From Methanomassiliicoccaceae archaeon (GTDB lineage Archaea; Thermoplasmatota; Thermoplasmata; Methanomassiliicoccales; Methanomethylophilaceae), in the NCBI GenBank assembly GCA_009776625.1, contig WRNL01000070.1, forward strand, positions 1-8,031: a stretch of 8,031 bases of DNA, written 5' to 3'. The notes under the pieces are model-generated. The model made no database searches, had not been told where the DNA came from, and saw only the letters and a list, made by a program, of their open reading frames with translations. The position numbers were made by a program, and so were the translations under genes. This document shows positions 1 through 6,878 of this stretch, in pieces. Numbering within the stretch: the first letter of the stretch is position 1; every line of letters begins with the position of its first letter.

Positions 1-2
1 AC

Positions 3-44
3 GAGGGGGAGCCGGCGTACAAGTACCACAGGCTCGTGGAGTGA
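3..44 (+). CDS. 3' end of an unidentified gene (partial)
   Basis: The window opens inside a reading frame that gives 13 residues, EGEPAYKYHRLVE, and stops at TGA (42-44). Ten bases later the next plus-strand gene starts, so the two are probably co-transcribed. The stretch is too short to assign a family. It is called coding because of the frame, the tight spacing and the TGA stop shared with every other gene here. Confidence 0.45.
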   Translation, partial: EGEPAYKYHRLVE

Positions 45-54
45 GGGCGCGGAG

Positions 55-315
55 ATGGACACCCCGGACGGAACGGATGAGCCGGAGGCGGCCGGACCCG
101 GCGATGACGGGGTCAGGGACAACAGCGAGATGGACGACCTGAAGAAGGAGATGAGGGTCGCCATGTACGCATCCTTTGCAAACGGGGAGCCGATCGGCGA
201 TAAGTTTGCGGACTACTGCAAGAGGATCAACGCCCTGATGGGGAGAACGGGGGATGAGCAGGGCCAGAGGGAGCGCGATTCCCCTGATGGCGTACTGCCA
301 GACCAAGTAGACTGA
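55..315 (+). CDS. Small acidic hypothetical protein, 86 aa
   Basis: I do not recognise the family. Residues 1-27 are rich in Asp, Glu, Gly and Pro and look disordered. Residues 27-64 form the only segment likely to fold: charged helix (LKKEMRVAMYASFA), a NGEPIGDKF turn, then a second amphipathic helix (ADYCKRINALMG). The tail from 65 is polar again. There is no signal peptide, membrane segment or metal-binding motif. A GAGGG at 43-47 lies 7 bases before the ATG and supports this start. An internal ATG at 130 (residue 26) would keep just the folded core and is a possible alternative. It lies 10 bases after the preceding gene, suggesting one operon. It converges on the ATPase gene that ends at 413. 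Confidence 0.55.
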   Translation: MDTPDGTDEPEAAGPGDDGVRDNSEMDDLKKEMRVAMYASFANGEPIGDKFADYCKRINALMGRTGDEQGQRERDSPDGVLPDQVD

Positions 316-319
316 GAGA

Positions 320-375
320 ATGAGTGGGGCCTACTGTCACTGATCCCTTTCTCATCTGCAGAGGCATCTGATGCC
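320..375. other. Dyad-rich spacer between convergent genes, possible terminator region
   Basis: The spacer (316-412) between two converging genes holds two inverted repeats. The first pairs ATGAG (320-324) with CTCAT (351-355) and GGG (327-329) with CCC (345-347). The second is the near-perfect palindrome GGCATC-T-GATGCC (363-375). Neither is followed by a long T-tract on either strand, so termination is only a guess from position. No coding potential was seen. Confidence 0.25.
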
Positions 376-412
376 GAGGGCCCCTGCGGCAAGTGCTGCT
401 CGCCGGCGCATG

Positions 413-1627
413 TCAGAACCTGTCCGAGAGCAGGAAGTCCTCCACCAGCCTGAGGTGCTCTATGCCGTTCCTTGACATGTCTATCTGGTCCATGGAGATG
501 ACGAACTTCGGATGGTTGTCATCGATGGCCTCCAGAGCCGAGAACTCCCTGTCCCTGGCCCTCTCGTCCCCCATGAGGTAGCACACTTGGAAGTAGGATC
601 TCTTCCCGTCCTTCTCCGCAACGAAGTCGACTTCTTTGTCCCCCACCTTGCCTGTGCCGAGGGAGTAGTTCCTTGCTATGAGCTCATTGTGCACGACCGT
701 CTCGATCCTCGCCCCGACATCGATGCTGCCGTCTGACCTGTGTATGCTGACCAGCCCGGGATCAGCGACATAGTACTTCCGGAGGGAGGAGAGGAACATC
801 TTTCCTTTGATGTCGAACCTCTCCAGGCCGCTCACCAACATGGATGACGTGATGTGCCTGACATAGTTGTACACCGTCTCAGTCGACACCCCCCTCCTGT
901 CCCTCCCCTCGATATAGTCGACGATGCTGGACACGGAGAACACCTTCCCCGAGTTGTCCATGAGGAAATCGGCCACCCTGGTCAAGAGGTCAGCGTCCCT
1001 GGCATTCGACCTCGAGACCACATCCGTGTAAAGGATGTCTTTGTAGACGGAGTCGAGGTACGTCCTCACGGAGGCGTCGTCGCCCTGTTGCAATCTCTGG
1101 GGCATCCCTCCCCATTTGAGGTATTCGGAAAAGTCCTTCGCCTCCATCCCGTTGGCCCTGCGGCACTCCGTCACCTCCCTGAAAGTGAACGGCATGACAG
1201 TGAAGCTGACCGTCCTCCCTGTGAGAACGGTCGCCAGATCCCCCGACAGTAGCTTGCTGTTGGAGCCGGTCACGAATATGCTGCAGTCCATTGTCGCTCG
1301 CATGGAGTTCACAGCCTCCTCGAAGCCACTGACCCTTTGGATCTCATCGAACAGGAAATAGTGCCTCGTGCCGTCCCTGTATTTTTTTGAGAACTCGTTC
1401 AGGGCGGCCCCCGCCCGCAGGTGGGCGTTGTCCATGTCCTCGAAGTTCAGATAGACTATATGGTCCGCGGGGACTCCCGACCTGATGATCTCGTCCCTGA
1501 TCTGGTCAAGTATAACGGTCTTCCCGCTCCTCCTCAGCCCCGTTATGACCTTTATCAAGTCGGAGTCATAGAACGGCCGTATCCTTTTGAGATAAGATTC
1601 CCTCTTCACCGTCGCTAACATTGGCAT
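413..1627 (-). CDS. AAA_14 / DUF4143-type ATP-binding protein, 404 aa
   Basis: A member of the large archaeal and bacterial family pairing an AAA+ P-loop domain with a DUF4143 C-terminal domain. Visible motifs: Walker A GLRRSGKT (30-37), Walker B FLFDEIQ (91-97), sensor-1-like FVTGSNS (118-124), LTGR (135-138), and a middle segment with KWGGMPQRL (171-179). The C-terminal part (about 190-400) has YYVADPGL (285-292), E309 and E315 in RIETVVHNEL, EVDF (332-335) and FQVCY (346-350). This resembles the restriction-endonuclease-like core described for this family, with Gln347 where a Lys often sits. The cellular role of the family is unclear; suggestions include toxin-antitoxin-like or mobile-element functions. 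Length is typical. Starts at residue 1 (1627) or residue 3 (1621) are both possible, and no Shine-Dalgarno is seen, so a leaderless transcript is plausible. It looks less GC-rich than the flanking cbi genes, suggesting separate acquisition. Confidence 0.9.
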   Translation of the reverse strand: MPMLATVKRESYLKRIRPFYDSDLIKVITGLRRSGKTVILDQIRDEIIRSGVPADHIVYLNFEDMDNAHLRAGAALNEFSKKYRDGTRHYFLFDEIQRVSGFEEAVNSMRATMDCSIFVTGSNSKLLSGDLATVLTGRTVSFTVMPFTFREVTECRRANGMEAKDFSEYLKWGGMPQRLQQGDDASVRTYLDSVYKDILYTDVVSRSNARDADLLTRVADFLMDNSGKVFSVSSIVDYIEGRDRRGVSTETVYNYVRHITSSMLVSGLERFDIKGKMFLSSLRKYYVADPGLVSIHRSDGSIDVGARIETVVHNELIARNYSLGTGKVGDKEVDFVAEKDGKRSYFQVCYLMGDERARDREFSALEAIDDNHPKFVISMDQIDMSRNGIEHLRLVEDFLLSDRF

Positions 1628-1640
1628 GTCATTGGTGTTT

Positions 1641-1716
1641 GGATAAAAAAGTTTTCGTTACGATGGAATAACTTTTGTTTTTGATATTTTATTTCGTTGT
1701 ATCGAAATAATTTTTG
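1641..1716 (-). promoter_or_regulatory. AT-rich promoter zone of the ATPase gene with repeated motif
   Basis: This AT-rich island sits directly upstream of the ATPase gene. Two 25-bp blocks, 1653-1677 and 1692-1716, match ungapped at 18 of 25 positions (shared TTTCGTT at one end, AATAA-n-TTTTG at the other). The second block overlaps an inverted repeat, TTATTTCG (1689-1696) with CGAAATAA (1703-1710). A TATA-like TTTTTTATC (minus strand, about 1641-1649) would place the transcript start close to the ATG, consistent with leaderless or very short-leader initiation. That the repeats are regulator-binding sites is inference. Confidence 0.45.
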
Positions 1717-1727
1717 ATGCCGACACC

Positions 1728-1751
1728 GCGCCCAAAAACGGCCATGGGCGC
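1728..1751 (-). terminator. Candidate hairpin terminator after the cbiDG-JET operon
   Basis: About 35 bases past the cbiJET stop, GCGCCC and GGGCGC form a 6-bp stem with a 12-base loop that contains a T5 run on the minus strand. More minus-strand T-rich sequence lies beyond. Archaeal termination depends mainly on T-tracts, so this is a weak call based on position and composition. Confidence 0.25.
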
Positions 1752-1787
1752 ATGCCGGACAATGGGGGCGGCTCGGCGCGTCCCTTG

Positions 1788-3776
1788 TCACCCGCCCTTG
1801 CCGACGCACACCCCGATGTATATCGGATTGTTCGCCGCCATGAGGTGGTACCCCCCGGCTCTCCTCGACTTGGATATGCTTACCGACAATATCTCCTCCT
1901 CCTCGACGTCCAGCTCGTCGAAGCACCTCGTCATCTCAGCCACCGTCTCCAAGGTGATGGCATTCACCACGAACCTCGCGCCGGGGTTCTTGCTCAGGCA
2001 CGCCGCCATTATATCCCTGAGGCTGCCGGAAGACCCCCCTATGAACACGTGGCTCGGCGCAGGCAGGCCGTCGAGCGCATCTGGGGCCTGCCCTTTGACG
2101 ACCTCTATGTTTGCGGCCCTGAACCTCCTCTTGTTCTGCTCGATGAGCCCGGCCGCCTCGGCCTCCTTCTCCACAGCGTACACCCTGCCGTCGGGAATGG
2201 ACAGCGCCGACTCGACCGCGACGGACCCTGTACCGGCGCCGATATCGAAGAGCACCGAATCCCTCTCCAGCTTTAGCTTCACGACGGAGAGGGACCTCAC
2301 CTCCTCCTTCGTCATAGGCGCGGCGCCCCTTATGAAAAGGTCGTCGCGTATGCCGAGGGCGCACCCCCTGCTCGCCCTGGGGTTCTCTATCATCGCTATG
2401 CAGAGGCCACCGGGCTCTTGACCGAACAGCTCCGACGGCTTCCCCCTCATGATGCCCTCGCCCTCCTGCCCGAGGTCCCGCCCAAGGGTGACGTCCACGT
2501 CGCCGAGGCCGTACTCGATGAGGCCCTGGCACATCGCGTCAGCGCCCCCGCCCCCGTCGAGGAGGGCTATCACCTTGCCGTTGCAGCTGACGGCGCCGAC
2601 GATGTTCGCCCCCCTGCCGTGGGCGCTCAGTAGGAGGGCGTCGTCCCATGACGACCCTGTCCTGGAGCAGAGGTACGCCACGGAGGACACGCCGCATATG
2701 ACCTCCAGGTCGAACCTGTCCCTGTCGATGCCATCGACGACCTTCTTCGCGGCGCTCTGGAACCCGGTGTCGCCGGACACGAGGACCGCCGCCCTACTGT
2801 ACTCGGGATGCCCGTCCAGGTACGAGAGTATCGGGTCCGCCCTGTACTCGATGAGGGAGTCCTGCCCCGTGGAGACGGAGCGCACCATCCTCTCGGCGCC
2901 GATGAGGAGGTCTGCCCCGTCTATCGCTTCCCTGGCGTCGGCAGTGAGGGTGCCGCCGCCCATGCCTATCCCGACCACGGACACCTTGCGCCTCGCGGGG
3001 GCCGCCGCTGGCATGGGCCCTATGCCGAACCTCTCAGCGAGCATGTCCGCCAGCTCGGCGATCCCGTACCCGGGGGAGTCCTCCGGCCTGGACACGAGCA
3101 CCACCTCCGCCCCGGCCCTGCGGGCCGCCCTGACCTTCTCCTCGAACCCGCCAGGCTCCCCTGAGTCCTTGGTCACCATGTACCTCGCGCCGACCTGTCT
3201 CAGGAGGCCGTAGTTCAGCTCCTCGCAGAACGGCCCCTGCATGCAGAACAGGTTCCTCCCCTGGAAGCCCTTCTCCGCGCACGACCGCGACGCGTCGGGG
3301 GCGGAGAGGACCCTCGCGAACACCCTGTCGAGGTAGCCGTCGATGCCGGCGTACCTCTCCAGCTCCTTGCTCCCGGTGGTCACCAGTATGTTGCCCTCCG
3401 TCCCCTTCAGGTACTCCACGGCGGAGGCGACATCCGGCACGACGGTCAAGCCGTCGTGGGGGCGGCCCTCCGGCCTGATGAGGCGGAGGTACTCCGCGCC
3501 AGTGTCCGCGCAGGCCGCCCTTATCTTGCCCGATATCACGGCGGCGTAGGGGTGGGTCGCGTCTATGACGCAGGAGCACCCCTCCCTCATGACGCGCCTC
3601 ATGCCCTCCTCGCCGAGCCCGCCCGACGAGACCTCCACGTGCGCGCCCTCCTCTATGAACTGCCTCCCGAACTCCGTAGCCACGCATGCGAGCACGTCGA
3701 CCCCCGCGTCCCCGAGGTACCGCGCCAGCCGCCTCCCCTCGGTCGTGCCTGCGAACAATATCACCCTGTCCTTCAT
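1788..3776 (-). CDS. cbiJ/cbiE/cbiT: CbiJ-CbiE-CbiT three-domain fusion enzyme, 662 aa
   Basis: Three corrin-ring enzymes in one chain. Residues 1-250 are the cobalt-precorrin-6A reductase CbiJ: AGTTEGR (9-15), DATHPYA (72-78), TTGSKEL (133-139), KDSG (203-206). Residues about 264-466 are the C5-methyltransferase CbiE, a SAM-dependent tetrapyrrole methylase: VVGIGMGGG (267-275), SGDTGF (334-339), GVSSVAYL (362-369), SAHGR (384-388). Residues about 475-658 are CbiT, the C15-methyltransferase/decarboxylase with a Rossmann-type SAM site: IRDDLFIRGAAPMTKEEVR (476-494), FDIGAGTGSVAVE (510-522), FIGGSSG (578-584). An Ala/Pro linker (256-262) joins the first two domains. CbiE-CbiT fusions correspond to CobL of the aerobic route; the added CbiJ is less usual. 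Together they reduce cobalt-precorrin-6A, methylate and decarboxylate it, then methylate C5. GGAGG (minus strand, 3787-3783) lies 6 bases before the ATG, and the gene begins one base after the cbiG stop. All domains look intact. Confidence 0.95.
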   Translation of the reverse strand: MKDRVILFAGTTEGRRLARYLGDAGVDVLACVATEFGRQFIEEGAHVEVSSGGLGEEGMRRVMREGCSCVIDATHPYAAVISGKIRAACADTGAEYLRLIRPEGRPHDGLTVVPDVASAVEYLKGTEGNILVTTGSKELERYAGIDGYLDRVFARVLSAPDASRSCAEKGFQGRNLFCMQGPFCEELNYGLLRQVGARYMVTKDSGEPGGFEEKVRAARRAGAEVVLVSRPEDSPGYGIAELADMLAERFGIGPMPAAAPARRKVSVVGIGMGGGTLTADAREAIDGADLLIGAERMVRSVSTGQDSLIEYRADPILSYLDGHPEYSRAAVLVSGDTGFQSAAKKVVDGIDRDRFDLEVICGVSSVAYLCSRTGSSWDDALLLSAHGRGANIVGAVSCNGKVIALLDGGGGADAMCQGLIEYGLGDVDVTLGRDLGQEGEGIMRGKPSELFGQEPGGLCIAMIENPRASRGCALGIRDDLFIRGAAPMTKEEVRSLSVVKLKLERDSVLFDIGAGTGSVAVESALSIPDGRVYAVEKEAEAAGLIEQNKRRFRAANIEVVKGQAPDALDGLPAPSHVFIGGSSGSLRDIMAACLSKNPGARFVVNAITLETVAEMTRCFDELDVEEEEILSVSISKSRRAGGYHLMAANNPIYIGVCVGKGG

Positions 3777-3777
3777 G

Positions 3778-4815
3778 TCATCCCTCCGTCAGGTCCAGGC
3801 GGACGGGCTCCCTCGCGACGGCCACCGTCACGCCATCCGCCGCCGTCTTCCTCACGACCAGCTCCCCCCCTGCGGAGGCGGCGACCGCCGCCCTCTCGCA
3901 CACGTTGTCCACGCCGGTGACCGCCTTGACCCTCTCCGACGGCGTGAACCCGATGTCGGGGAGCGATGCGAGCTCCTCAGCGGAGAAGAACGCCGTCGCG
4001 GCCCCCGCCGCCCTGGCGAACTCCAGCAGCCCCTCCTCGCCCCTCTTGAGGTCTATGCTCGCCACCGCCCTGACGCTCAACGGGGAGATGTCCTCCCTCT
4101 CCAGCACGCAGGCCACGAGCGCCTCGATCCTCCCGCAGGGGGTCCCCCTCCTGCAGCCGATCCCCAGGACGTGGCGCCTCGGAGTCAGCTTCAGCGTCCT
4201 CTCGAAGGGGCCTTGGGACCTGCCGTGGGATATGTATATCCCTATGTCCCCCCCGGCGCAGATATCCAGCTCCGGCGGCACCCCGGCGAGGGGGACGTCG
4301 GACGCCAGCCCGACCCTCCCGCCGTCCACTATGCGTGCGGAGACCTCCTTCGCGGCTGCCATGCTCCCGATGTGCAGGCCGTTCCTCGCGGCGAAGGCGT
4401 CGACGGAGAACCTCCCGAGGACGTCGGTCGCGGTCGTGACGACCGGCGTCGCGCCAACGCCCGCCGCGATCTCCACGGCGAGCGCGTTCGCCCCGCCGAT
4501 GTGCCCCGAGAGGAGGGGGACCACGAACCGCCCGCCCTCGTCCATGCATATCACCGCAGGGTCCACGGCCTTGTTCCTCAGGAACGGCGCCGCCTCCCTC
4601 ACGGCTATGCCGGCGGCGCCTATGAACACCATCGCATCGGAGGACGCGAACGACTCCCGCGTCCATTCCGACAGCGCGCCCTCCACCCTTTCTGTGCCCG
4701 GGGAGCCCGCGGACGTCTTGGAGTACAGGGCGCACTCGTGGCCGGGGAGCGCCCTGCGGACCTCCTGTGCGAGCACGCACCCCCGCTTGGAGAACGCGAT
4801 CACCCTCACCCTCAC
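3778..4815 (-). CDS. cbiG: Cobalt-precorrin-5A hydrolase CbiG, 345 aa
   Basis: CbiG opens the delta-lactone of cobalt-precorrin-5A, releasing acetaldehyde and giving cobalt-precorrin-5B. Numbered from the GTG at 4815, the N-terminal domain shows FIGAAGIAVR (64-73) and LLSGHIGGANALA (101-113), followed by VVTTATDV (125-132) and FSVDAFA (136-142). The C-terminal domain shows LGIGCRRGTP (217-226), SIDLKRGEEGL (253-263) and the VTGVDNVCERAA segment (299-310). I prefer this GTG: it overlaps the cbiD stop as GTGA, AAGGGGG lies 8 bases upstream, and the protein then begins with the family-typical strand VRVIAFSKRG. An ATG at 4902 would add 29 Gly/Arg-rich residues reaching into cbiD and looks spurious. 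A second GTG at 4809 is also possible. The overlap implies translational coupling with cbiD. Confidence 0.93.
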   Translation of the reverse strand: MRVRVIAFSKRGCVLAQEVRRALPGHECALYSKTSAGSPGTERVEGALSEWTRESFASSDAMVFIGAAGIAVREAAPFLRNKAVDPAVICMDEGGRFVVPLLSGHIGGANALAVEIAAGVGATPVVTTATDVLGRFSVDAFAARNGLHIGSMAAAKEVSARIVDGGRVGLASDVPLAGVPPELDICAGGDIGIYISHGRSQGPFERTLKLTPRRHVLGIGCRRGTPCGRIEALVACVLEREDISPLSVRAVASIDLKRGEEGLLEFARAAGAATAFFSAEELASLPDIGFTPSERVKAVTGVDNVCERAAVAASAGGELVVRKTAADGVTVAVAREPVRLDLTEG

Positions 4816-5984
4816 CGCGCCTGCCCCCTTATCCTCTCCGCCAGGCCATCCGCGCCGGGGGTCGCGCCCAGCCTCCCGTGCGCTGTAGAGAACACTATGC
4901 ACTCCGCCTGCATGCCCCCCGCCCTGTAGGAGAGGTGGTGCGCTATCCTTGCCATCACGTTGCCCATGGTGGCCTCCATGAGGCCCTCCCCCTTCAGCAC
5001 GTCAAGGGCCTCGTCCGTCGACACGCAGGACATTATCCTCCCGACCACGCCCGGCCCGGCGCCGGCGAGGGCCGAGTTGGCCGACAGTATCTCCATCCGG
5101 CAGTCCGCCCATCTGGAATGGGTGTTCATGACGCCCCCGGCCAGCTTCACCGCCTTCCCGAGGTTCCCGACCAGGAGGAGCCCTTTGAAGCCGAGCAGGG
5201 CGGCCATGTCTATCGTGTCCCCGACGAAGTTGCTGCACTTGACCGCATCCCCCCCTTCGGCCCCCTCCGAGCCCTCCCAGAAGTCCTTGCCGTAGTTCCC
5301 CGGGACGACCAGCACATAGTCGTCCCCTGCCGCCCTCCTCACCCTCAGCTCGACCTTTATCGTGTCGACCAGGGCGCTCTCGCTCATCGGCTCCACTATC
5401 CCCGACGTGCCGATTATGGATATCCCCCCGACGATGCCGAGCCTGGGGTTGAACGTCCTCTTGGAAACCGCCTCCCCCTCCGGCGCCGATATCGTGGCGG
5501 TCAGGCCGCCGGGATGGCCGAGCTCCGAGCGGGCCCATTCGAGGGCCTCCGTTATCATGCGCCGGGGGACGCTGTTTATGGCCGCCTCCCCCACAGGCTG
5601 GTCGAGGCCGCCCCTCGTGACGCGCCCTATCCCCTCGCCCCCCTCGACGACGACCCTCCCGTCAGCCCTCCTGGCGACCGTCGAGTATATCAGCATGCCG
5701 TGGGTGGCGTCGATGTCGTCGCCCCCGTCCTTCCTCACGGCGCAGGAGACGGCATCGGCGGACACGCGCACGTCCTCGACCCCCAGTGTGAGGCGGGCGC
5801 CGTTGGGGGTGACGACGTCCACCGTTGGGCCGGCCTCGCCGCCCAGGAGAATGTACGCGGCCATCTTCGAGGCCGCCGCGGCGCAGGTCCCCGTGGTGTG
5901 GCCGCACCTCAGCCTCCTGCCGTTTACATCCACGTACATGCCGTCCGAATCCGCTTGGTTGTCCTTTACGGGCGCCCTTTCCAT
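4812..5984 (-). CDS. cbiD: Cobalt-precorrin-5B C1-methyltransferase CbiD, 390 aa
   Basis: CbiD adds the C1 methyl group from SAM to cobalt-precorrin-5B, giving cobalt-precorrin-6A. Family signatures, numbered from the ATG at 5984: LRCGHTTGTCAAAA (25-38), VRKDGGDDIDATHG (83-96), GEGIGRVTRGGL (116-127), GEAAINSVPR (132-141), NPRLGIVGGISIIGTSG (179-195), and further on GNYGKDF, CSNFVGDT and GGVMNTHSR. The ATG at 5984 is chosen because GGTGA lies 5 bases upstream. An upstream ATG (5996) has no ribosome site but could serve a leaderless transcript. An ATG at 5939 would put the start nearer the conserved motif. An in-frame TTG at 6023 falls inside the probable promoter and is rejected. This is the first gene of the cbiD-cbiG-cbiJET operon and is divergent from cbiF. 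Confidence 0.94.
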   Translation of the reverse strand: MERAPVKDNQADSDGMYVDVNGRRLRCGHTTGTCAAAASKMAAYILLGGEAGPTVDVVTPNGARLTLGVEDVRVSADAVSCAVRKDGGDDIDATHGMLIYSTVARRADGRVVVEGGEGIGRVTRGGLDQPVGEAAINSVPRRMITEALEWARSELGHPGGLTATISAPEGEAVSKRTFNPRLGIVGGISIIGTSGIVEPMSESALVDTIKVELRVRRAAGDDYVLVVPGNYGKDFWEGSEGAEGGDAVKCSNFVGDTIDMAALLGFKGLLLVGNLGKAVKLAGGVMNTHSRWADCRMEILSANSALAGAGPGVVGRIMSCVSTDEALDVLKGEGLMEATMGNVMARIAHHLSYRAGGMQAECIVFSTAHGRLGATPGADGLAERIRGQAR

Positions 5985-6007
5985 GCATCTCACCATGTGT
6001 CTGACGT

Positions 6008-6048
6008 TGGATGTATGTGCCAAGTTATAATACTTGGTAGCCCATCCA
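6008..6048. promoter_or_regulatory. Shared divergent promoter of cbiD and cbiF with nested inverted repeats
   Basis: The inner arms CCAAGT (6020-6025) and ACTTGG (6032-6037) flank TATAAT. The outer arms TGGATG (6008-6013) and CATCCA (6043-6048) are placed almost symmetrically, with gaps of 6 and 5 bases. The central AT core reads as a TATA element on both strands. Allowing about 25 bases to the start site, transcripts would begin near 6053 on the plus strand, shortly before the cbiF ATG at 6065, and near 6003 on the minus strand, shortly before the cbiD ATGs. The symmetry suggests a dimeric regulator that could block both promoters; its identity is not visible here. Confidence 0.55.
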
Positions 6049-6064
6049 TGTCCCGGGATAGAGA

Positions 6065-6832
6065 ATGACGGGCAAGATCCACTTCATAGGGGCGGGCCCC
6101 GGCGACCCGGAGCTCATAACGGTCAGGGGCCGCAGGCTGATCGACGAGGCAGACGTGATAATATACGCGGGGTCGCTGGTGAACCCGGCCGTGCTGGACG
6201 GGCGCAAGCCCTCGGCGGTCGTCCACAACAGCGCCTACATGGACCTCGACGCGGTCATCGGCGTCGTCAAGGAGGCGACCGACAAGGGCCTGGCGGTGGT
6301 GCGCGTGCACACGGGGGACCCATCGATATACGGCGCAATAAGGGAGCAGATGGACAGGCTCGATGCGCTCGGCATAGGGTACGAGGTCGTCCCCGGCGTG
6401 AGCTCCTTCCTCGCGGCGGCGGCCGTCCTGAAGAAGGAGTACACCCTGCCGGACGTCAGCCAGACCGTCATCCTCACGAGGATGGAAGGGCGCACCCCGA
6501 TGCCACCGAAGGAGAAGCTTGTCGACCTGGCGAGGCACAACTGCACGATGGCCATATTCCTGAGCATAGGCTTCATAGAGGAGCTGTGCTCGACCCTGAT
6601 CGAGGGGGGGTACGACCCCAAGACCCCCGCCGCGGTGGTCTACAAGGCGACGTGGCCCGACGAGAAGGTCATAAGGGGGGACCTCACCGACATCGCAGGG
6701 AAGGTCAAGGGCAAGAACGTGGAGAAGACCGCCCTCACCGTCGTGGGGGGGTTCCTCGGCGACGAGTACGGCCTGTCGAAGCTGTACGACAAGCGCTTCA
6801 CGACGGGGTACAGGAAAGGGACGGAGGAGTGA
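6065..6832 (+). CDS. cbiF: Cobalt-precorrin-4 C11-methyltransferase CbiF, 255 aa
   Basis: A SAM-dependent tetrapyrrole methylase that methylates C11 of cobalt-precorrin-4 to give cobalt-precorrin-5A; the aerobic counterpart is CobM. Motifs: GAGPGDPELIT (9-19), YAGSLVNP (34-41), HTGDPSIYGAIREQ (82-95) and PGVSSFLAAAA (110-120), the usual CbiF/CobM set. Length is normal for the family. The start is fixed by the canonical N-terminus MTGKIHFIGAGPGD. The upstream GGGATAGAG is only a weak ribosome site, and the predicted leader is about 11 bases. It is the first gene of the rightward operon, 46 bases before cbiC, and its product feeds CbiG from the opposite operon. Confidence 0.96.
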   Translation: MTGKIHFIGAGPGDPELITVRGRRLIDEADVIIYAGSLVNPAVLDGRKPSAVVHNSAYMDLDAVIGVVKEATDKGLAVVRVHTGDPSIYGAIREQMDRLDALGIGYEVVPGVSSFLAAAAVLKKEYTLPDVSQTVILTRMEGRTPMPPKEKLVDLARHNCTMAIFLSIGFIEELCSTLIEGGYDPKTPAAVVYKATWPDEKVIRGDLTDIAGKVKGKNVEKTALTVVGGFLGDEYGLSKLYDKRFTTGYRKGTEE

Positions 6833-6853
6833 TGTGCCGCCCCCGCTTGAAAC

Positions 6854-6871
6854 GGTTTATGATATGAGGTG
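6854..6871 (+). promoter_or_regulatory. cbiC ribosome binding site with weak upstream TATA-like sequence
   Basis: GAGGTG (6866-6871) lies 7 bases before the cbiC ATG and is a clear Shine-Dalgarno. The adjoining GGTTTATGATATG is the only AT-rich stretch between cbiF and cbiC. It could be an internal TATA box, but it is too close to the ATG to leave room for a leader that includes the GAGGTG. Co-transcription with cbiF is simpler. Confidence 0.5.
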
Positions 6872-6878
6872 TTGACAC

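Noticed and set aside
4815..4902. ATG at 4902 as the cbiG start
   Set aside because: It would overlap cbiD by 91 bases and add a low-complexity Gly/Arg-rich segment. The GTG at 4815 has a Shine-Dalgarno and the typical stop-start overlap.
3565..4929. Long plus-strand open frames opposite cbiJET and cbiG, including 3565-4929 and 3686-4888
   Set aside because: Their translations are rich in Arg, Pro, Ala and Gly without family motifs. They lie antisense to genes with clear domain signatures; long antisense frames are expected in GC-rich coding DNA.
5985..6064. Cobalamin riboswitch in front of cbiD or cbiF
   Set aside because: The spacer is too short for a riboswitch aptamer and has no B12-box-like sequence; the predicted leaders are only about 10-20 bases.
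4767..6068. Plus-strand frame of 433 codons opposite cbiD
   Set aside because: It is antisense to CbiD, compositionally biased (Pro, Arg, His), and runs through the divergent promoter.
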